A stretch of 64,000 bases of DNA from Thereva unica. Its lineage: Eukaryota; Arthropoda; Insecta; Diptera; Therevidae. The position numbers and the translations under genes are program-made. Under the pieces are notes generated by a model. That model was not told the DNA's origin. It was given only the letters and a program-made list of their open reading frames with translations, and ran no database searches. Location of the stretch: positions 137,688,876 to 137,752,875 of the forward strand of contig OX465281.1 in NCBI GenBank assembly GCA_949987705.1, in the 5' to 3' direction. This document shows, one piece after another, positions 60,601 through 63,600 of the stretch (positions within the stretch are counted from its first letter, which is position 1; every line of letters begins with the position of its first letter).

Positions 60601-63600
60601 AAAAACAAAAATAGTTTTTTCCTGAATTTCAGTGACTTTTTATCATCATTTGCAGTTTTTATTGGTGGAATATTTTTGTAAGGTGTTATAAAATATATTT
60701 TATCTAAAAAAAGAATAACTATAAAACATCAATAACTACTATCGAAGATCATTTGCTATACGCAATACTTATCAAACCTATCGGTTTTCTACACCTTTTT
60801 GAAATTGTAATTCAGAAAGTATCAATTGAAATTCAGATTAAACAATTGTAATTCGGATAGTGTTAATTGTAATTCAGATTATTAAATTGTAATTCAGAAA
60901 GTATCAATAGTAGTTCAGATTTGTCAATTGTAATTCAGAAAGTATCAATTGAAATTCAGATTAGACAATTGTAATTCGGATAGTGTTAATTGTAATTCAG
61001 ATTATTAAATTGTAATTCAGAAAGTATCAATAGTAGTTCAGATTTGTCAATTGTAATTCAGAAAGTATCAATTGTAATACAGAAAAATTCAACATTCATC
61101 CAATTACAGCAATTTTTGCAACAGGAGTTTTATGTGTTTGTTTTACAGTTAGCGAATGCTAAAGTAACATCAACTGGGAAATTTTTAGAGATTGCGTCAG
61201 ATAACACAACTTAGCATTGAAACAGTAATAATGGGACGATATCATGCATGATGTAGGAGAATATTTATTCTGTAATGAAAGATTCAATTGAAATTTTTTA
61301 GTCAATTTATTGCATCAATTAGATGAATATGAAATTTTCTGAATTACAATTGACTATGTAATCTGAATTACGTTTGATACTTTCTAAATTACAATTGATA
61401 CTTTCTGAATTAGAATTGACAAATCTGAACTACAATTTATACCGGGGCTTATTCTCCAATTCGTTTCACGTGAAAAATTGTTCACATTCCAAAAGTACTA
61501 TTCTGGCAATCGCCTGAGGTGAATACATTCGTTGTGAAGTGATTAAGGGTTTCACCTAATTCCAAGTGGAAGACCCTATTACGAAGTTGTATTTCGGCAG
61601 TTATGTACGAAATGGCAGAAAAGAAGTGAGTGTTTCATATTTATAAAATTATTTACTCAAATTTTTAATTTTCCGATAATTATTGTTTTTGTATACAGAA
61701 AAATTACGAAGACAAAACAGTTTGATGTGCTTTTGGGTGGGTGTAATGGAAAAGCACAAACATGTAGCAAAAGGGAAGAAGTATTCCGAAAATTTTATGG
61801 CCAAAGAACGATACGCGGAAATATGGAAAGAGATTACAGTTCGCTTAAAAAGTCTTGGGCCCCCAACTAGGAAAGATACCAAATGGCAGAAGGTATAGAT
61901 TTTTTCAAACTCCGTGACACAAAAAATTTGAACAGTTCTGCGCACCTCATTGCCAAATTTTATAAATATTGTTCTATCATTTCACCGCTTTTTATTTAAA
62001 ACGGCAACAAACGCAGAAAAAACTCAACAAAATAATTTGAGAAGGGATGCGCGCATGCCGAATGAATAAAGTTAATTAATCTTTATATGTGTTGAGCAGA
62101 GCTTTTAAATACATGTAAAACTCCTGCTCAACCAAGTCAGTTTATTCATCGTAATAAGCGTAATTTTACTATAATTATGCGAAATATTTCTCATCCCTAA
62201 ATTTAAAATAAATTAAAAGAATTGCTGGAAAAAATTCTTTTAAAGATATGAGCATTTTCATTCATAAATTGAGAGTTCTCCGCAGCCGCAAGCAACACAA
62301 CCTCCCCAAGCATAAGCGCGAATGCGACTGGCGGAAAATGTCAACAATCTAATAATCAAAGTGATAAAAATACAAATATCGTATTTTTTAGTAGAAATTG
62401 CTACAAATTATTTCTGTAGCATATGTGTAAAATACGCAAACCCTAAAATAAAAAAAATATACATATAAAAACGGGTGTTTCTCAGTCATAATTTGTAAAT
62501 TTTTTAAATAATCATTGAAGTCCCAGAAAAACACACCTCCCTTTAGCAATGCGCAGGCGCGACTGATTACATGGCAGCAAGTGATGTGATAGGAGGAGTT
62601 AAATGAAGCTTTTGTCTGAGCTTTTAAACATTTTTAAGAGCTTAGCTGGGGAACATGCGCGGGATGTTACGACGTTTGAAAACAACTATAAACTGCTATT
62701 CGTATAAGTTATAGGAACTGTAAATATTTTGTCTCTTATTTGGCGACGTCGTAAGGATATTATTTCCAAGTCATCGCAGTCACTATTACTACTGCTAAAC
62801 CACAATTCTGCACATGTCATGTTAAAACTATTGATCTTTTAACAAATTACTGCAAAAACACAACTATTTTATTTTTATAACGATTGAAATTTTCATTTTT
62901 ATAACCATTGAAAGTTTCAGTTCCACTTGTTCCAGGTGAAACTTTTTTTTCGAATCATGTGAATCACAGAATCGACTCAATAACATGAAGTGAAATGCAG
63001 GGGAAGTTTTTTTTCACGTGAAACGAATTGGAGAATAAGCCCCACTTTCTGAATTACAATTAACGCTTTCTAAATTAGAATTGATTATTCTGAATTACAA
63101 TTGACGCTTTCTGAAATACAATTGGAAATGGTGTAGTTGTTCAACTTCGACGAACAAAAAGATAACATATTAAATTTGTTCTCCTCAAGTCGACAGCTTT
63201 TGTGTTTAATTTAAAAGCTTACATCGCACCCAATTCATTTAGCATATAGCAGCTATTAATAAAGATTTCTTGAAACTTCTTACAAGGTGACTGATTTAAT
63301 TGCAGATGTATAAAGTAATTGAAACGAAATAGAATTAAATTTATTAAGTTAGTGTAAAACTACCTTTTCGAACTGTTATAATTCTGATATTTTGTTAATG
63401 TCAACATGTTATAAAATAGTATCTACGATTCCTTATTGTTTACAAACTTATAAATGCAAACAAGTTTTTTGACATCAAAAATTTAGACACAAGCATAATA
63501 ACATATTGCGTTATATACTGAATTCAACATGGAAGATGTACTATCTAAAATACGTGTGAAAATATGGGCGTCGCGTTCAGATTTATCAAGGAATATAAAA

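Larger units (their letters stand above)
60789..63136. mobile_element. FB2: foldback element built of AATTGTAATTCAGA repeats, split by a Harbinger-type element
   Basis: The left tip is CTACACCTTTTTGAAATTG and the right tip its imperfect complement CAATTGGAAATGGTGTAG. The left arm (60800-61090) repeats ATTGTAATTCAGAAAGTATC-like words. The right arm (61325-61440 plus 63044-63130) has them inverted (CTGAATTACAATTGA). A ~240-bp unique middle lies at 61090-61325. No clear target duplication. Confidence 0.65.
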
